Origin: CAYGDP01 sp964348665
Lineage (GTDB): Bacteria > Verrucomicrobiota > Verrucomicrobiia > Palsa-1439 > CAYGDP01
NCBI GenBank assembly: GCA_964348665.1
Contig: CAYGDP010000023.1
Coordinates: 4,104-68,103, forward strand
DNA length: 64,000 nt
Reading direction: 5' to 3'
In this document: positions 51,146-60,032 of the stretch, one piece after another
How positions within the stretch are numbered: position 1 is the first letter of the stretch
How the letters are laid out: the number at the start of each line of letters is the position of its first letter
The notes under the pieces: model-generated
The model's input: only the letters and a program-made list of their open reading frames with translations
Told to the model about the DNA's origin: nothing
The model's database searches: none
Program-made: the position numbers and the translations under genes

Positions 51146-51204
51146 TCTGAATTCCGGGGTTATTTTGGAAAATAATTCACCCGTTTATCGTTTACAGTTT
51201 GGAA

Positions 51205-52710
51205 CTACTGCTTCGGGATTTGATTGAGCGTGTAATAGGCGGCGGGGTGGAGGAGGGGAGCGCCGTTGGAGGAGCGGATGCCAGGGAATTTGAATTCGTG
51301 GACGTGTCCTTCCACTAGCCCTTCGATTTCGAGTCGCGCGCTTAATTTATCTGCGGCAACGGTGACGCTCTTGACTGTCGGTTTGGTCTTGTCCACTTCC
51401 GGGCTGCCATAATCCTTCTGGTATTTGTAGGTGTATGACTCGACCGTGTAGGACGCTGGATCGATCACCGTGGCCGGGTCAACGGGTTCGGTGAAGACCA
51501 ATTCGAATCCGTTTGGTTTGGCGCGCATTTCCAGGATCTCGAAAGGGGTTTTGCCCGTCCAGACGAGCCGCTGGAGCGCATACGGTTTGCCGCCGCGCGC
51601 GCCCCAGCCGCGGTCGGTGCCGAAGACAAAAAGTGAGTTGTCCGGCGCGAATTCCGCCGCGAGACTGCCGGAGTCGAACCCGGCGCGGAACGGGAAACAG
51701 ACGCCTTGATAGCGGTCGTTGATTTTTTCGAGGAAGACGCGCATCACCGTCGAGTGCGTTTGGTCGGGCACGAAGAGCTGTTCTTTGAACGGGCCAAACT
51801 TGCCTTTGGTCAGGTCGCACGCAACGCCTCCGGCGGATTGTCCCATTTTGTTGTAGGGAAAATAGACAGCAGGCGGCAAGAGTTCGGGAATCCGTTTTGC
51901 TTCCTCGTAGAGACGGCTGCCAGTATTTGGCCGCTCCGGTTTTTTGAGTCCCACTGCGGCGACTTCGTCTTTGGTGGCGGGATCTTCAAACCAGCGATAT
52001 CCATCCGGGTGACCGACGAAAGCGCCTTGTTTGATTTGCTGCAATTTGCAGGTGCCGTTCCATGGCCCCTGATTATCGGTGTAAAAAATATCGCCAGCCG
52101 CGTTGAAGCCAATGCCACCGGGAGAGCGGACCCCGACGCAGAACGGAGTCATTTTGCCATCGGGAGCGACTTTCACGCTCCAGCCGCGATAGGGAACTTC
52201 GCTGGTAAACGAACCTGTCAGACATAGGACCAGATACATATTGCCAGCGCGGTCGAACTTGGAGCCGAATGCGTACTCGTGATAATCGCCACCGGTGCCC
52301 CAGCCATCGCTGTATGTTTCGAGAACGTCGGCGCGTCCATCGTTGTTGGTGTCTTTGAGCCGGGTGACCTCGCTTCGCTGCGTGGCATAAAGCCAGCCAT
52401 CGCGCCACGCGAGACCGAGGACCTCGTGCAAACCGCGTGCGAACAATGTCCATTTAGGATTTGGCGACTCGCCGAGCACGCCCTCGGCAATCCAGATGTC
52501 GCCAATGCGCGTCGAACAAGCCAGTTTATCGGGGCCGATGAACTGCAACGCGCCCGACTCAAACTGCACGTTGGTCGGTGTCGGCAACGTGATCATCCGA
52601 TAGAAATCTTTTTCTTGGTCGGGTGGTTTGTCGCCGCCTTTCCGGTCGTCGGCTCGCGCGACAGTCGCAATGAATGCGATAATCAGAATGAGATGGATTG
52701 GATTTACCAC
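51205..52710 (-). CDS. Exported six-bladed propeller, sorbosone/glucose dehydrogenase-like
   Basis: A 501-residue protein with signal peptide (LILIIAFIATVARAD). The main part has propeller features: ACSTRIGDIWIAEG, LGLAWRDGWLYAT, DTNNDGRADV, DYHEYAFGSKFDRAGNMY, SPGGIGFNAAGDIFYTDNQG. This suggests a PQQ-dependent sugar dehydrogenase fold or a substrate-binding relative. The last 100 residues form an Ig-like domain (FTEPVDPATVIDPASYTVESYTY). It overlaps the preceding cytochrome gene by 7 bases in the same direction, so the two may pass electrons or act on the same sugar. No PQQ genes are visible. Confidence 0.82.
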   Translation of the reverse strand: MVNPIHLILIIAFIATVARADDRKGGDKPPDQEKDFYRMITLPTPTNVQFESGALQFIGPDKLACSTRIGDIWIAEGVLGESPNPKWTLFARGLHEVLGLAWRDGWLYATQRSEVTRLKDTNNDGRADVLETYSDGWGTGGDYHEYAFGSKFDRAGNMYLVLCLTGSFTSEVPYRGWSVKVAPDGKMTPFCVGVRSPGGIGFNAAGDIFYTDNQGPWNGTCKLQQIKQGAFVGHPDGYRWFEDPATKDEVAAVGLKKPERPNTGSRLYEEAKRIPELLPPAVYFPYNKMGQSAGGVACDLTKGKFGPFKEQLFVPDQTHSTVMRVFLEKINDRYQGVCFPFRAGFDSGSLAAEFAPDNSLFVFGTDRGWGARGGKPYALQRLVWTGKTPFEILEMRAKPNGFELVFTEPVDPATVIDPASYTVESYTYKYQKDYGSPEVDKTKPTVKSVTVAADKLSARLEIEGLVEGHVHEFKFPGIRSSNGAPLLHPAAYYTLNQIPKQ

Positions 52711-55400
52711 GAGAGTTCCTCCGCAAATTTTGCTTCCTTTTTGTTGAACACGACCGGGACAAGCAATTCGGTTTGATTGCCGCTGGCGCGAAGGGTCGCT
52801 TTCACGCCCGTGATCTTGATTCGCACCTTACCATCTACCAAGTAACTGTCGCCTTTTTCTTCAATCTTTGCGGCGGCGGCAGCGCGGAAAAAGAGATTTG
52901 CCGGCGACTTTTCGGACCGCACCGTGACGGTGCGCTTGAATACCGCGTCGTCACCCATCGGCACGGCCACAAAATAATCCTCCACCTGCACGTCGCCAAA
53001 GGTATATCTGAACGTCGGACGAAGTTTGTCATCGAGGTTGTAGCCGCGAAATTGATAGCCGGCTTTTCTTCCAGTATCGGCTGGCCATGGCGCGTCGGTG
53101 GTGGTAAGCGACGCGAACGGCGCGCCGGGAGTCCACTTGACCTGCGCATACCCGAGTGGCGGTTGAAATCCATCGCCGCGACCGCTCCGGTGTTTCGATG
53201 CGTCCATGAATGGGCCTTGCCAGAGCAAGGCGACCCGGATTTCGTGGGCGTCAAACGCGAGGTTCAGTTTTTCGGGATATCCGACAGCGATGGCGCGCGC
53301 GCCCGCGCCTTGGATCCAGTGACGATAAATCTGGGTTTCTTTGTCGGCAACGAGTTCTTGTTTCGCCGCGATGAGGCCGACGGGAATATCAGCGCTTTTC
53401 CCTTTGGAGAGGTACGACCAGAGTGCGGCGATTTGTTTCTCGGTGTTGCCATTGAGAATATCTTCGCGCACCGCTTTGCCATTGGGCCAAAAACTGGGCA
53501 TCCGTGTGCCCGGCCGCAAAGAGATCGGGTCGAGCAAATAGCGTCGAAACCACGCGCCTTCCAGTCGCTCGTAGACTGTGGTGAGATCGAGGGCTGGAAC
53601 GCCGAGCGACGGGCGGCCGGCGAAGACGTGGCACTGGACGCACGAAAGTCCGCCGGTACCAGTAAGTTTATGGCCGGCTTTCGCCAGCGTGTCGTCCACG
53701 GCGAGTTCCGTGGCAGGCGTGCTTGCTGTGTCCGCCTTGGCGAACGCGGCGACCAGATGTTTTACGTTGGCTTGTCCAAACTGCGGCATTCGAGTGGCCA
53801 TATATGGTCGCACGCTGGCGCCTTGCCAAAGCGCGCGCTCCATCCATCCCGGTTTCAGTTTTACGCCGACTCCATCGAGGTGGGGCGGCATCCGGCCTTC
53901 GTCGCCGAGGTCGGCGTCAACAGCGGTCGTGAAAAACTCCGATCGCAAACCGGCTGGTCCACCGCGTTTGCCACGGCTGTGGCAAGCATAGCAATTGAGT
54001 ACCGTCATCGTGCGCGCGACTTGCTCGGCATCGGTAAGCGGCTGTGAGAGCGCGGCGAGATTGGTCAATTGCGAGCTAAGGTCGGTTCTCTGGCGGTCGG
54101 TGAACGCATATTTTGGCGCTGCAGCAGGCGGCGTGGATGAGAGACAACCCTTCGAACCCGCGAGTTGAAGAAGAGGCATGGTTTTCTTGCCGGGGACATC
54201 AATAGGATGGCATGCGGCACAGTTGAGGCTGGTGAAAAGTTCTTTGCCTTTAGCAGCTTTCGCTTCGTCAACGGTGAATGGCGCGTCATCAAGCGGTCGC
54301 ATCGGTTGGCCTTCGTGCGACAACACGCGCGCTGGGATTTCGTTTTTGTTGATCCCCGGTCCTTTCCACGATACTTTGAACGCGTCGCCGCCACCCCCTT
54401 GGAAGAAGGTTGCAGTGATTGTGTGTTCCCCCACGGGGAGCTTTACTTTGCCATCGCGTTCCTGTTCAGGGTGGATGCCTCCGTTGTCCACAACGAGCTT
54501 TTCGTCCACGTACAGGCGTGAACCGTCGTCGGACATCGTGTAAAACGTGTAATCGCCTGCTTTTGCGATTGTGAGGATGCCGCGGAATCGCAAGGCATAG
54601 TCGTTCTTCCGCTGTGCGACAGCGAGCGTGAATTTTTCGGTGGTGCCGGTCGCTTTCGGCTTGAGACGGTCGAACTCCGGTAATTCGGGGAATGACGCCT
54701 CGTAGTATTCGTAGGCGAGACCCTCGAGTTTGGTCGGCTCGCCACCAACCACTTGTTCGCGCAATAAATACATCGCAATGGCCCGCGATTCGCCCTCGTC
54801 GAGTTTCAGAGAAGGCATTCGTCCGGAGGACCGGGTCTTGACCGGGTCCCGGAGGAATGCGGCAAGTTCATTGACGGTGAATTTGCGCGCGAGATCGCCA
54901 AGAGGGATAGAGTCGCGTTGCAGGCGGTTCATCTCGGATTTGGTGGCATTGTCATTGGGAGCGACGGGCGGCGATTCGTGCGGCGTATGGCACGCGACGC
55001 ACCCGAGGGTGTGATACAATTTTTTGCCCGCCGCTATCGCAGCGGTGCTCGCCCCGTGTTGCACGCCCGTATCCGGCGATTGGAACGAAACGAGGTACTG
55101 GGTGAGTGCTTCGGCGGCTTCTGCTTTTTCGGCTCCCGGAAGCGAGTGGAGCAAGTCAGGCATTGTCGGGCCGGGTTTGACGAGGAACGCGCGCAGCCAT
55201 TGCGGAGTCAATTGTAAACCGTCCTTGCCGAGGCGCGGCGCTTGCCGGGAGGCGAGCCGATTTTTGATCGCGCCTGGCGCATCGTGGCATGCGACGCAGT
55301 TCATCTCAGCGAGGACAAACTCGCCAGGAGCGACGTCGGAATGTGCCGGGAGTAGTAGTGCGAACCCAAGGAAAGGCACGAGAGAGAATATGCGATTCAT
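52704..55400 (-). CDS. Exported multihaem cytochrome c-like protein with PA14-type domain
   Basis: 898 residues with a signal peptide (LVPFLGFALLLPAHSD). Five CxxCH haem motifs are present: CVACHDA, CVACHTP, CAACHPI, CYACHSR and CVQCHVF. Between the second and third lies a PA14-like, sugar-binding-type domain (YALRFRGILTIAKAGDYTFY, SDDGSRLYVDEKLVVDNGG). The C-terminal third, after the last haem motif, is beta-rich and unassigned. Start ATG 55400 precedes the signal. Large haem-PA14 chains of this kind are typical of Planctomycetes and Verrucomicrobia; electron transfer to the downstream dehydrogenase-like protein is inferred from gene coupling. Confidence 0.85.
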   Translation of the reverse strand: MNRIFSLVPFLGFALLLPAHSDVAPGEFVLAEMNCVACHDAPGAIKNRLASRQAPRLGKDGLQLTPQWLRAFLVKPGPTMPDLLHSLPGAEKAEAAEALTQYLVSFQSPDTGVQHGASTAAIAAGKKLYHTLGCVACHTPHESPPVAPNDNATKSEMNRLQRDSIPLGDLARKFTVNELAAFLRDPVKTRSSGRMPSLKLDEGESRAIAMYLLREQVVGGEPTKLEGLAYEYYEASFPELPEFDRLKPKATGTTEKFTLAVAQRKNDYALRFRGILTIAKAGDYTFYTMSDDGSRLYVDEKLVVDNGGIHPEQERDGKVKLPVGEHTITATFFQGGGGDAFKVSWKGPGINKNEIPARVLSHEGQPMRPLDDAPFTVDEAKAAKGKELFTSLNCAACHPIDVPGKKTMPLLQLAGSKGCLSSTPPAAAPKYAFTDRQRTDLSSQLTNLAALSQPLTDAEQVARTMTVLNCYACHSRGKRGGPAGLRSEFFTTAVDADLGDEGRMPPHLDGVGVKLKPGWMERALWQGASVRPYMATRMPQFGQANVKHLVAAFAKADTASTPATELAVDDTLAKAGHKLTGTGGLSCVQCHVFAGRPSLGVPALDLTTVYERLEGAWFRRYLLDPISLRPGTRMPSFWPNGKAVREDILNGNTEKQIAALWSYLSKGKSADIPVGLIAAKQELVADKETQIYRHWIQGAGARAIAVGYPEKLNLAFDAHEIRVALLWQGPFMDASKHRSGRGDGFQPPLGYAQVKWTPGAPFASLTTTDAPWPADTGRKAGYQFRGYNLDDKLRPTFRYTFGDVQVEDYFVAVPMGDDAVFKRTVTVRSEKSPANLFFRAAAAAKIEEKGDSYLVDGKVRIKITGVKATLRASGNQTELLVPVVFNKKEAKFAEELSW

Positions 55401-55525
55401 CGGCGTCAAGATTAGCTCCGGATGAAACCACAGTGGCGACAAAGTGTCAATCCCGACGTATGCGCGACGATTGATTGCTTGGCTGCGAAGAAAAACTTCA
55501 CTAGACTGGTTATCGAGAAAGTAAC

Positions 55526-56380
55526 ATGCGCAACGATCTCACCGAGGCACATATTCTTGGCCGAACCACGCAACAGTGGATTGTACGGGGGGAAGATTGC
55601 ACGGCGTTGCAGGCGTATCATATCAAGCATGTTTCGATCGTGGACGCCGCCGCGCCATTTCGGATGGTACGGCTGGATCCGGACGGGAGTTTTATTCTTG
55701 CCTGTTACCAAGGGCAGGGACGGATGATCCTGGATGGGCGTTGGCAAACCTGTCGTGCCGGTCATGCGGGCTTGGCGCCGCCGCACGCGCTCGATGTGTT
55801 TCACGCGGTCCCCGGTTCGCGCTGGGGAATTTGCTGGGTACGGTATCGCGAGCCGTCCGGGCAACAGCCGATCGTTACTGCAAACTCACCGGTGATGGTC
55901 AAGTTTGACGCGGAATTATTGCGGGCAGCGATTTGGGGGTTGTATCGAGAAGTGCGAGGCGTGAACGATCCTGTGGCGATTCGGCACTGGGTAGATTTGA
56001 TCCATGGTTATGTGGGACGATTGGCGCGTCCGTGGCACGCGGATGATCGGCTCTGGCAGTTGTGGTCCCGCGTAGCAACAGACTTAGCGGAGGATTGGAC
56101 GTTGAAAAAACTTGCGAACCTGGCTCACATGAGCGACGAGCATTTGCGCCGGCTTTGCCGTCGTCAACTCGGCAGATCGCCGATGCAACAGATTACGTTT
56201 CTGCGGATGCAGCGGGCGGCGGAGTTATTGGAGCACAGCCATGACAAGGTGGAAACGATTGCGAATATGGTGGGCTATCAAAACCCGTTTGTTTTCTCCA
56301 CGACATTTAAGAAATGGACAGGCAGGCCTCCATCCGAATATCGAGGACATCGGCTTGCCAAGCGCGTGACGGGCGCGTAG
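55526..56380 (+). CDS. AraC-family transcriptional regulator
   Basis: A 284-residue protein. The N-terminal half is a cupin-like effector domain (FRMVRLDPDGSFILACYQGQ, GLAPPHALDVFHA). The C-terminal half has two helix-turn-helix motifs, LKKLANLAHMSDEHLRRLCR and VETIANMVGYQNPFVFSTTF, followed by WTGRPPSEYR. It is divergent from the cytochrome/dehydrogenase operon (125 bases apart), so it may control it in response to a sugar. Confidence 0.9.
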   Translation: MRNDLTEAHILGRTTQQWIVRGEDCTALQAYHIKHVSIVDAAAPFRMVRLDPDGSFILACYQGQGRMILDGRWQTCRAGHAGLAPPHALDVFHAVPGSRWGICWVRYREPSGQQPIVTANSPVMVKFDAELLRAAIWGLYREVRGVNDPVAIRHWVDLIHGYVGRLARPWHADDRLWQLWSRVATDLAEDWTLKKLANLAHMSDEHLRRLCRRQLGRSPMQQITFLRMQRAAELLEHSHDKVETIANMVGYQNPFVFSTTFKKWTGRPPSEYRGHRLAKRVTGA

Positions 56381-56456
56381 CGATAGGTGGATTTGTAATA
56401 GGAATTGGTGGAGTTGCCTCATGGACGGGGACAGTGTTTGAACGTAGTGTCGGTGC

Positions 56457-57173
56457 GTGAACCAGGACATTTACGAGAGACGCCAGCGCCGAGGTGGATT
56501 CACCATTGTGGAACTGCTGGTGGTGATCGCGATCTTTATGATTTTGGCAAAGATCCTTTTACCATCCTTCGGTCGCGCGCGAGAATCAGCTCGCCGGGTC
56601 GCCTGCACGAATAATTTGCACCAAATTGCACTGGCAGTCATCGTCTATTCGAATGATAACAAGGGACGCATCCCCGCGGGAACCGGCACAACCAACTGGC
56701 TTTGGGATTTGCCTGTCAACCTCTGCAACGCGGTCGAACCGTACGGACTGCGTCGAAAGGTCCTGTATTGCCCATCCAATCAATATCAGAACGACGATGG
56801 CCTTTGGAATTTTGCCGCGCCCGATTTCCGGGTGACGGGCTATTATTGGCTGACGCAACGAGCCGGATCGGCACCGGCGCTGACCGGCGCAAGCTACATC
56901 AGCAAAATGGATTCCGTCTTCAGCGCGGCGGAGACACCTTTGGCAACCGATGCGACCATATCCAGTGGCGGATCGTTTACCGGAGTCTATGGCGGCTGGT
57001 CCAAACCGCATCGGTCGGCGCATTTTAATGTTGGCATGCCTGTCTCCGAAAATGTCGTTAACCTCGGTCGACCCGCTGCCGGTGGCAATATCGCGTATTG
57101 CGACGGTCACGTGGAATGGGTGAATCAGAACAAGATGACGATTCATGCAACCAATCCCGACCAATGGTTTTAA
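56457..57173 (+). CDS. Pseudopilin-like protein with prepilin signal
   Basis: A 238-residue protein starting at GTG 56457. The prepilin peptidase site is RRGG|FTIVELLVVIAI, followed by the hydrophobic helix. The rest is the type II secretion G-like/H-X9-DG-like pattern common in Verrucomicrobia and Planctomycetes, ending with GGNIAYCDGHVEWVNQ. No secretion-machine genes are adjacent; such orphan pseudopilins are found in large numbers in these phyla and their role is unknown. Confidence 0.88.
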   Translation: MNQDIYERRQRRGGFTIVELLVVIAIFMILAKILLPSFGRARESARRVACTNNLHQIALAVIVYSNDNKGRIPAGTGTTNWLWDLPVNLCNAVEPYGLRRKVLYCPSNQYQNDDGLWNFAAPDFRVTGYYWLTQRAGSAPALTGASYISKMDSVFSAAETPLATDATISSGGSFTGVYGGWSKPHRSAHFNVGMPVSENVVNLGRPAAGGNIAYCDGHVEWVNQNKMTIHATNPDQWF

Positions 57174-57212
57174 ATCGACCGCAGCGGATCTATTCCTATC
57201 GTTGATGTCGCC

Positions 57213-57902
57213 ATGAAAATCCCATCGCATTTCCAAATGCCGGCCATGATCGGGTCGGTAGTCGTCATCCTCATTCTACTTGTTTCCTTCTTCTGGCGAG
57301 GTGACTCGGAAGATTTAACGGTTTACACGGCAAAATATGAAACCCGGAAAATCGATGCGGCGGTCGCGCAAGCCGCAGCGCAGGAAGCTATCCGGCTGAC
57401 CGGTGGCGCGGGAAACGTGGTTTTGCTCCTCAATGTTCCCGGAAAACCGACAGGCAGTTTTGTCGAACAACAATCGCAGGCGTATCGCGATGGGTTCGAG
57501 GAATCCCTTCGGAATCATGGTGGCAGCGGCATCAAAATCGTGGGAACGAAACACCGCGCCACCGATACATCCAAAGAAATCTTCTCGTTTCCGTGGCCGA
57601 CGCCGTCGGTGTTGATGGACATCGCGCGAGAATTTCCTTCTGCCAATTTGTACGTCAGTTTTTGCCGTGCCCACGAGTTTACTGGGGACGACGCACCCCA
57701 GCTTCGCGCGAACAACGTTCCGCCGCTCGTGATCGTGGATAACTCTGTTCGTCCCGGCGTATCCCAGCAAACCATCATGGCAAGTGGCGCCGTCGCCGTG
57801 CTCTTCACGCAGAATCCCCGCTTGTTTGCTCGCGGAGTGCCGGATGTGCAAGGTGACCCTCAAATGATCGTTCAGGCAACCTATTTTACACTGCGACGTT
57901 GA
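57213..57902 (+). CDS. Membrane-anchored protein of unknown function
   Basis: 229 residues with one N-terminal membrane helix (MIGSVVVILILLVSFFW) and a periplasmic domain. The domain alternates strands and helices: GNVVLLLNVPG, SQAYRDGFEESLRNHG, GIKIVGTKH, PPLVIVDNSV, GAVAVLFTQNPR. The pattern is reminiscent of a periplasmic-binding-protein fold, but I do not recognise a family. It follows the pseudopilin by 39 bases and may share its transcript. Confidence 0.7.
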   Translation: MKIPSHFQMPAMIGSVVVILILLVSFFWRGDSEDLTVYTAKYETRKIDAAVAQAAAQEAIRLTGGAGNVVLLLNVPGKPTGSFVEQQSQAYRDGFEESLRNHGGSGIKIVGTKHRATDTSKEIFSFPWPTPSVLMDIAREFPSANLYVSFCRAHEFTGDDAPQLRANNVPPLVIVDNSVRPGVSQQTIMASGAVAVLFTQNPRLFARGVPDVQGDPQMIVQATYFTLRR

Positions 57903-58076
57903 TACAGCCGAAGGACCCAGCCACAATACGACGACTCGAACCCGCCGTCATCAATTCCGCTCGTTTGTAACAAGCGGTTAGATAGTTTGGATACATACCG
58001 CACGAAGCCGCGACCTTGACATATCGCTCGCGGATTTGTTAGAAGACCATTCCTCAATCAAGAGGAAAGGCGAATT

Positions 58077-58988
58077 ATGACAGCAGGAATATCTCGTGTC
58101 GGTGTCGTCGGCGTCGGACGGATGGGCTCGAACATCGCGCGCCGGCTCAAAGAAAAAGGCTTCCGTGTTACTGCCGTTTCCGATGCGCGCAGTGATATCG
58201 CTGAGAAACTCGCCGCCGAGCTGATTGCCGAGGCGCCAAAGACCCTCGCGCGCATCGCGGAGTTGTCCGACGTGGTGATCACGGTCGTCACCGACGACGT
58301 GGCCATGCGAAAGATTTTCACGCCGAAAGGCGACAGCTTGTTGCGCGGGGCGCGCGGTCGTGTGTTTATCAATTGTGCCACCATCACGCCGGCAGTACAC
58401 ATCGAAGTGGAGAAGCTTGTCGAGAGAGCCGGCGGCAACAGCCTCGAAGCCTGCATGGCCAGCAGCATCACGCAGGCGCGGCAAGGTACGCTGTACCTGA
58501 TGTGCGGTGGCAAACGTGAGGTGTTCGATCGTGTGAAACCGATTCTCGATGTGATGAGCCAGTCGCTCCGCTACATCGGTCCGGCCGGGAAAGCCGCTGA
58601 AGTAAAAGCGCTGGTAAACATGGTGATGAATACCAACACGGCGGGCTTGGCCGAGGGTCTTGGCCTGGGCGCCGCTCTTGGATTGGATTTGGAAACACTC
58701 CGCGAGGTGTTCTCACAGACCGGGGCGAACTCGCGCGTGTTGGAGACCGACGGCGAGGACATGCAGAACCGGGCGCACGATTGCTATTTCAGTGCTGCGC
58801 ACGCGGCGAAGGACAGCGGCATCGCATTGGGTTTGGCCAAAAAAGTGAAGCTGAATTTGCCGCTCGCAGCGGCAACATTCAAACAATACAGCCGGATGAC
58901 TAAAGTCGGTCTTGGTGAACTCGACAAATCCGGCATCGCCGAGCTGACGTTTCCGGGGCGAGGGCCGAAGAAAGCAAAGAAGCATTGA
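58077..58988 (+). CDS. NAD-binding beta-hydroxyacid dehydrogenase (3-hydroxyisobutyrate dehydrogenase-like)
   Basis: 303 residues. The Rossmann motif is GVVGVGRMGSNIARRL; the substrate-site motif lies in NCATITPAVHIEVEK, the Gly-rich ASSITQARQGTLYLMCGG follows, and the catalytic Lys is in KALVNMVMNTN. This is the 6-phosphogluconate/3-hydroxyisobutyrate dehydrogenase superfamily; members reduce tartronate semialdehyde, succinic semialdehyde or glyoxylate. The basic tail (PGRGPKKAKKH) is unusual. Followed after 45 bases by the DUF5069 gene in the same direction. Confidence 0.9.
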   Translation: MTAGISRVGVVGVGRMGSNIARRLKEKGFRVTAVSDARSDIAEKLAAELIAEAPKTLARIAELSDVVITVVTDDVAMRKIFTPKGDSLLRGARGRVFINCATITPAVHIEVEKLVERAGGNSLEACMASSITQARQGTLYLMCGGKREVFDRVKPILDVMSQSLRYIGPAGKAAEVKALVNMVMNTNTAGLAEGLGLGAALGLDLETLREVFSQTGANSRVLETDGEDMQNRAHDCYFSAAHAAKDSGIALGLAKKVKLNLPLAAATFKQYSRMTKVGLGELDKSGIAELTFPGRGPKKAKKH

Positions 58989-59033
58989 TTTAGGACGAGA
59001 ATTTCGGAAAAAACAACCAACCAGGAGAAACCC

Positions 59034-59480
59034 ATGAGCAAAGTTGTTCCATTAATCAGTTCCGGCACGGCTGGTCCGCTTGGCGTGATTCACCTGCCGC
59101 GTTTGTGGCAGAAAGTCTCGCTGGAAGCGGTCGGCAAACTCGCCGACGGTTATCCCGGCATCGGCGGCGGCTATGATATGATGGTGATCAACGCCCTCGG
59201 TCTCAACGCCGACTCGGTGAAGAAATTCATCAAGGATAGCAAGCCGACCTATCCGCAATTCGAAGCGTGGATCAAAAAGCAGCCCGGCGTGAAGCTGGAC
59301 AATGCCACCATCCACAAATCGAACGTCGCGATTCAAGGCTACATCCACAAGGATGACGTGCGCAAGAGCATCTTGAGCGCCAACGGCATCGCCGACGAAG
59401 GCTCGGTGCATCACGGCGCGGTGGACCTCAATAACCTGGATGACTGGAAGGAATTCCACGCGTCCACCATCGCGTCGTAG
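59034..59480 (+). CDS. DUF5069-like protein
   Basis: 148 residues with the features I associate with DUF5069: GPLGVIHLPRLWQKVSLEAV near the start, LGLNADSVKKFI and PQFEAWIKKQPGV in the middle. Proteins of this family are small, cytosolic and of unknown function, and are most frequent in Verrucomicrobia. The ATG follows AGGAG. A strong terminator follows at 59504-59544. Confidence 0.8.
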   Translation: MSKVVPLISSGTAGPLGVIHLPRLWQKVSLEAVGKLADGYPGIGGGYDMMVINALGLNADSVKKFIKDSKPTYPQFEAWIKKQPGVKLDNATIHKSNVAIQGYIHKDDVRKSILSANGIADEGSVHHGAVDLNNLDDWKEFHASTIAS

Positions 59481-59503
59481 TTTCAAGGCTCACCGACGTT
59501 TCC

Positions 59504-59544
59504 AAAACCGCAGTGCGGGCCCAACGGCCGGTGCTGCGGTTTTT
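59504..59544 (+). terminator. Intrinsic terminator of the dehydrogenase/DUF5069 unit
   Basis: AAAACCGCAG (59504-59513) pairs with CTGCGGTTTT (59534-59543), with further G-C pairing in the loop region, then a T-run. Confidence 0.85.
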
Positions 59545-59607
59545 ATTTGGAGAATTTAAGTTGCGGATGGCCGTCAAAGGGATATGCTACCGAAGCGAAT
59601 CGAGACC

Positions 59608-59721
59608 ATGAGGAGGAACCGAATCAATTCGAGACGATGCGGCGATGCTGACTGTAGGCATTGCTTCGCAATAAGACTACTCGGCTGCGCCCTTTTCAGG
59701 TTCAAATCAAAGTTATTTTGA
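59608..59721 (+). pseudogene. Remnant of an ankyrin-gene leader
   Basis: The first 20 bases (ATGAGGAGGAACCGAATCAA) differ in one base from the start of the ankyrin gene at 60033, and GCTGACTG plus flanks also match. The frame gives only 37 residues (MRRNRINSRRCGDADC...) and stops at TGA 59719-59721. I read it as a decayed extra copy of the ankyrin unit. Confidence 0.6.
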
Positions 59722-59970
59722 GGAGCCGCGAAATTCGTTTCTAAAAATGTCGGAAAGGCGACAATGCAAACGCCGGATAATTTGCTGAAGGTTGCGCAGA
59801 GTAATGCTTTGCGCTCCGCGTTCGAGCCGATGCAGGGTCGAAGGAGGAAGGCCAAGCTTTCGGGAAAATTCAGCATAAGTCTGCTTCCCTCGCTTCTGGC
59901 GCAAGAACAAACCGAGTTGTCTTTCAAGCGAATCTCGCACGGGCCGAGAATGCCGCAGCCTGTATTCCAT
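59713..59970 (-). CDS. XRE-family helix-turn-helix regulator
   Basis: 85 residues with a HTH_3-type domain: TYAEFSRKLGLPPSTLHRLE and SITLRNLQQIIRRLHCRLSD. The N-terminal 30 residues are basic. It is oriented away from the ankyrin genes, 62 bases from the start of the first, so it may control that array; it shares no resemblance with antitoxins with a visible partner. The ATG is at 59970. Confidence 0.82.
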   Translation of the reverse strand: MEYRLRHSRPVRDSLERQLGLFLRQKRGKQTYAEFSRKLGLPPSTLHRLERGAQSITLRNLQQIIRRLHCRLSDIFRNEFRGSSK

Positions 59971-60032
59971 TTGTGGAATATCTTCTTGTTGACCGCGCTA
60001 CAGGTGTGTGCTAAGCGAGACTGACTCAAAAA

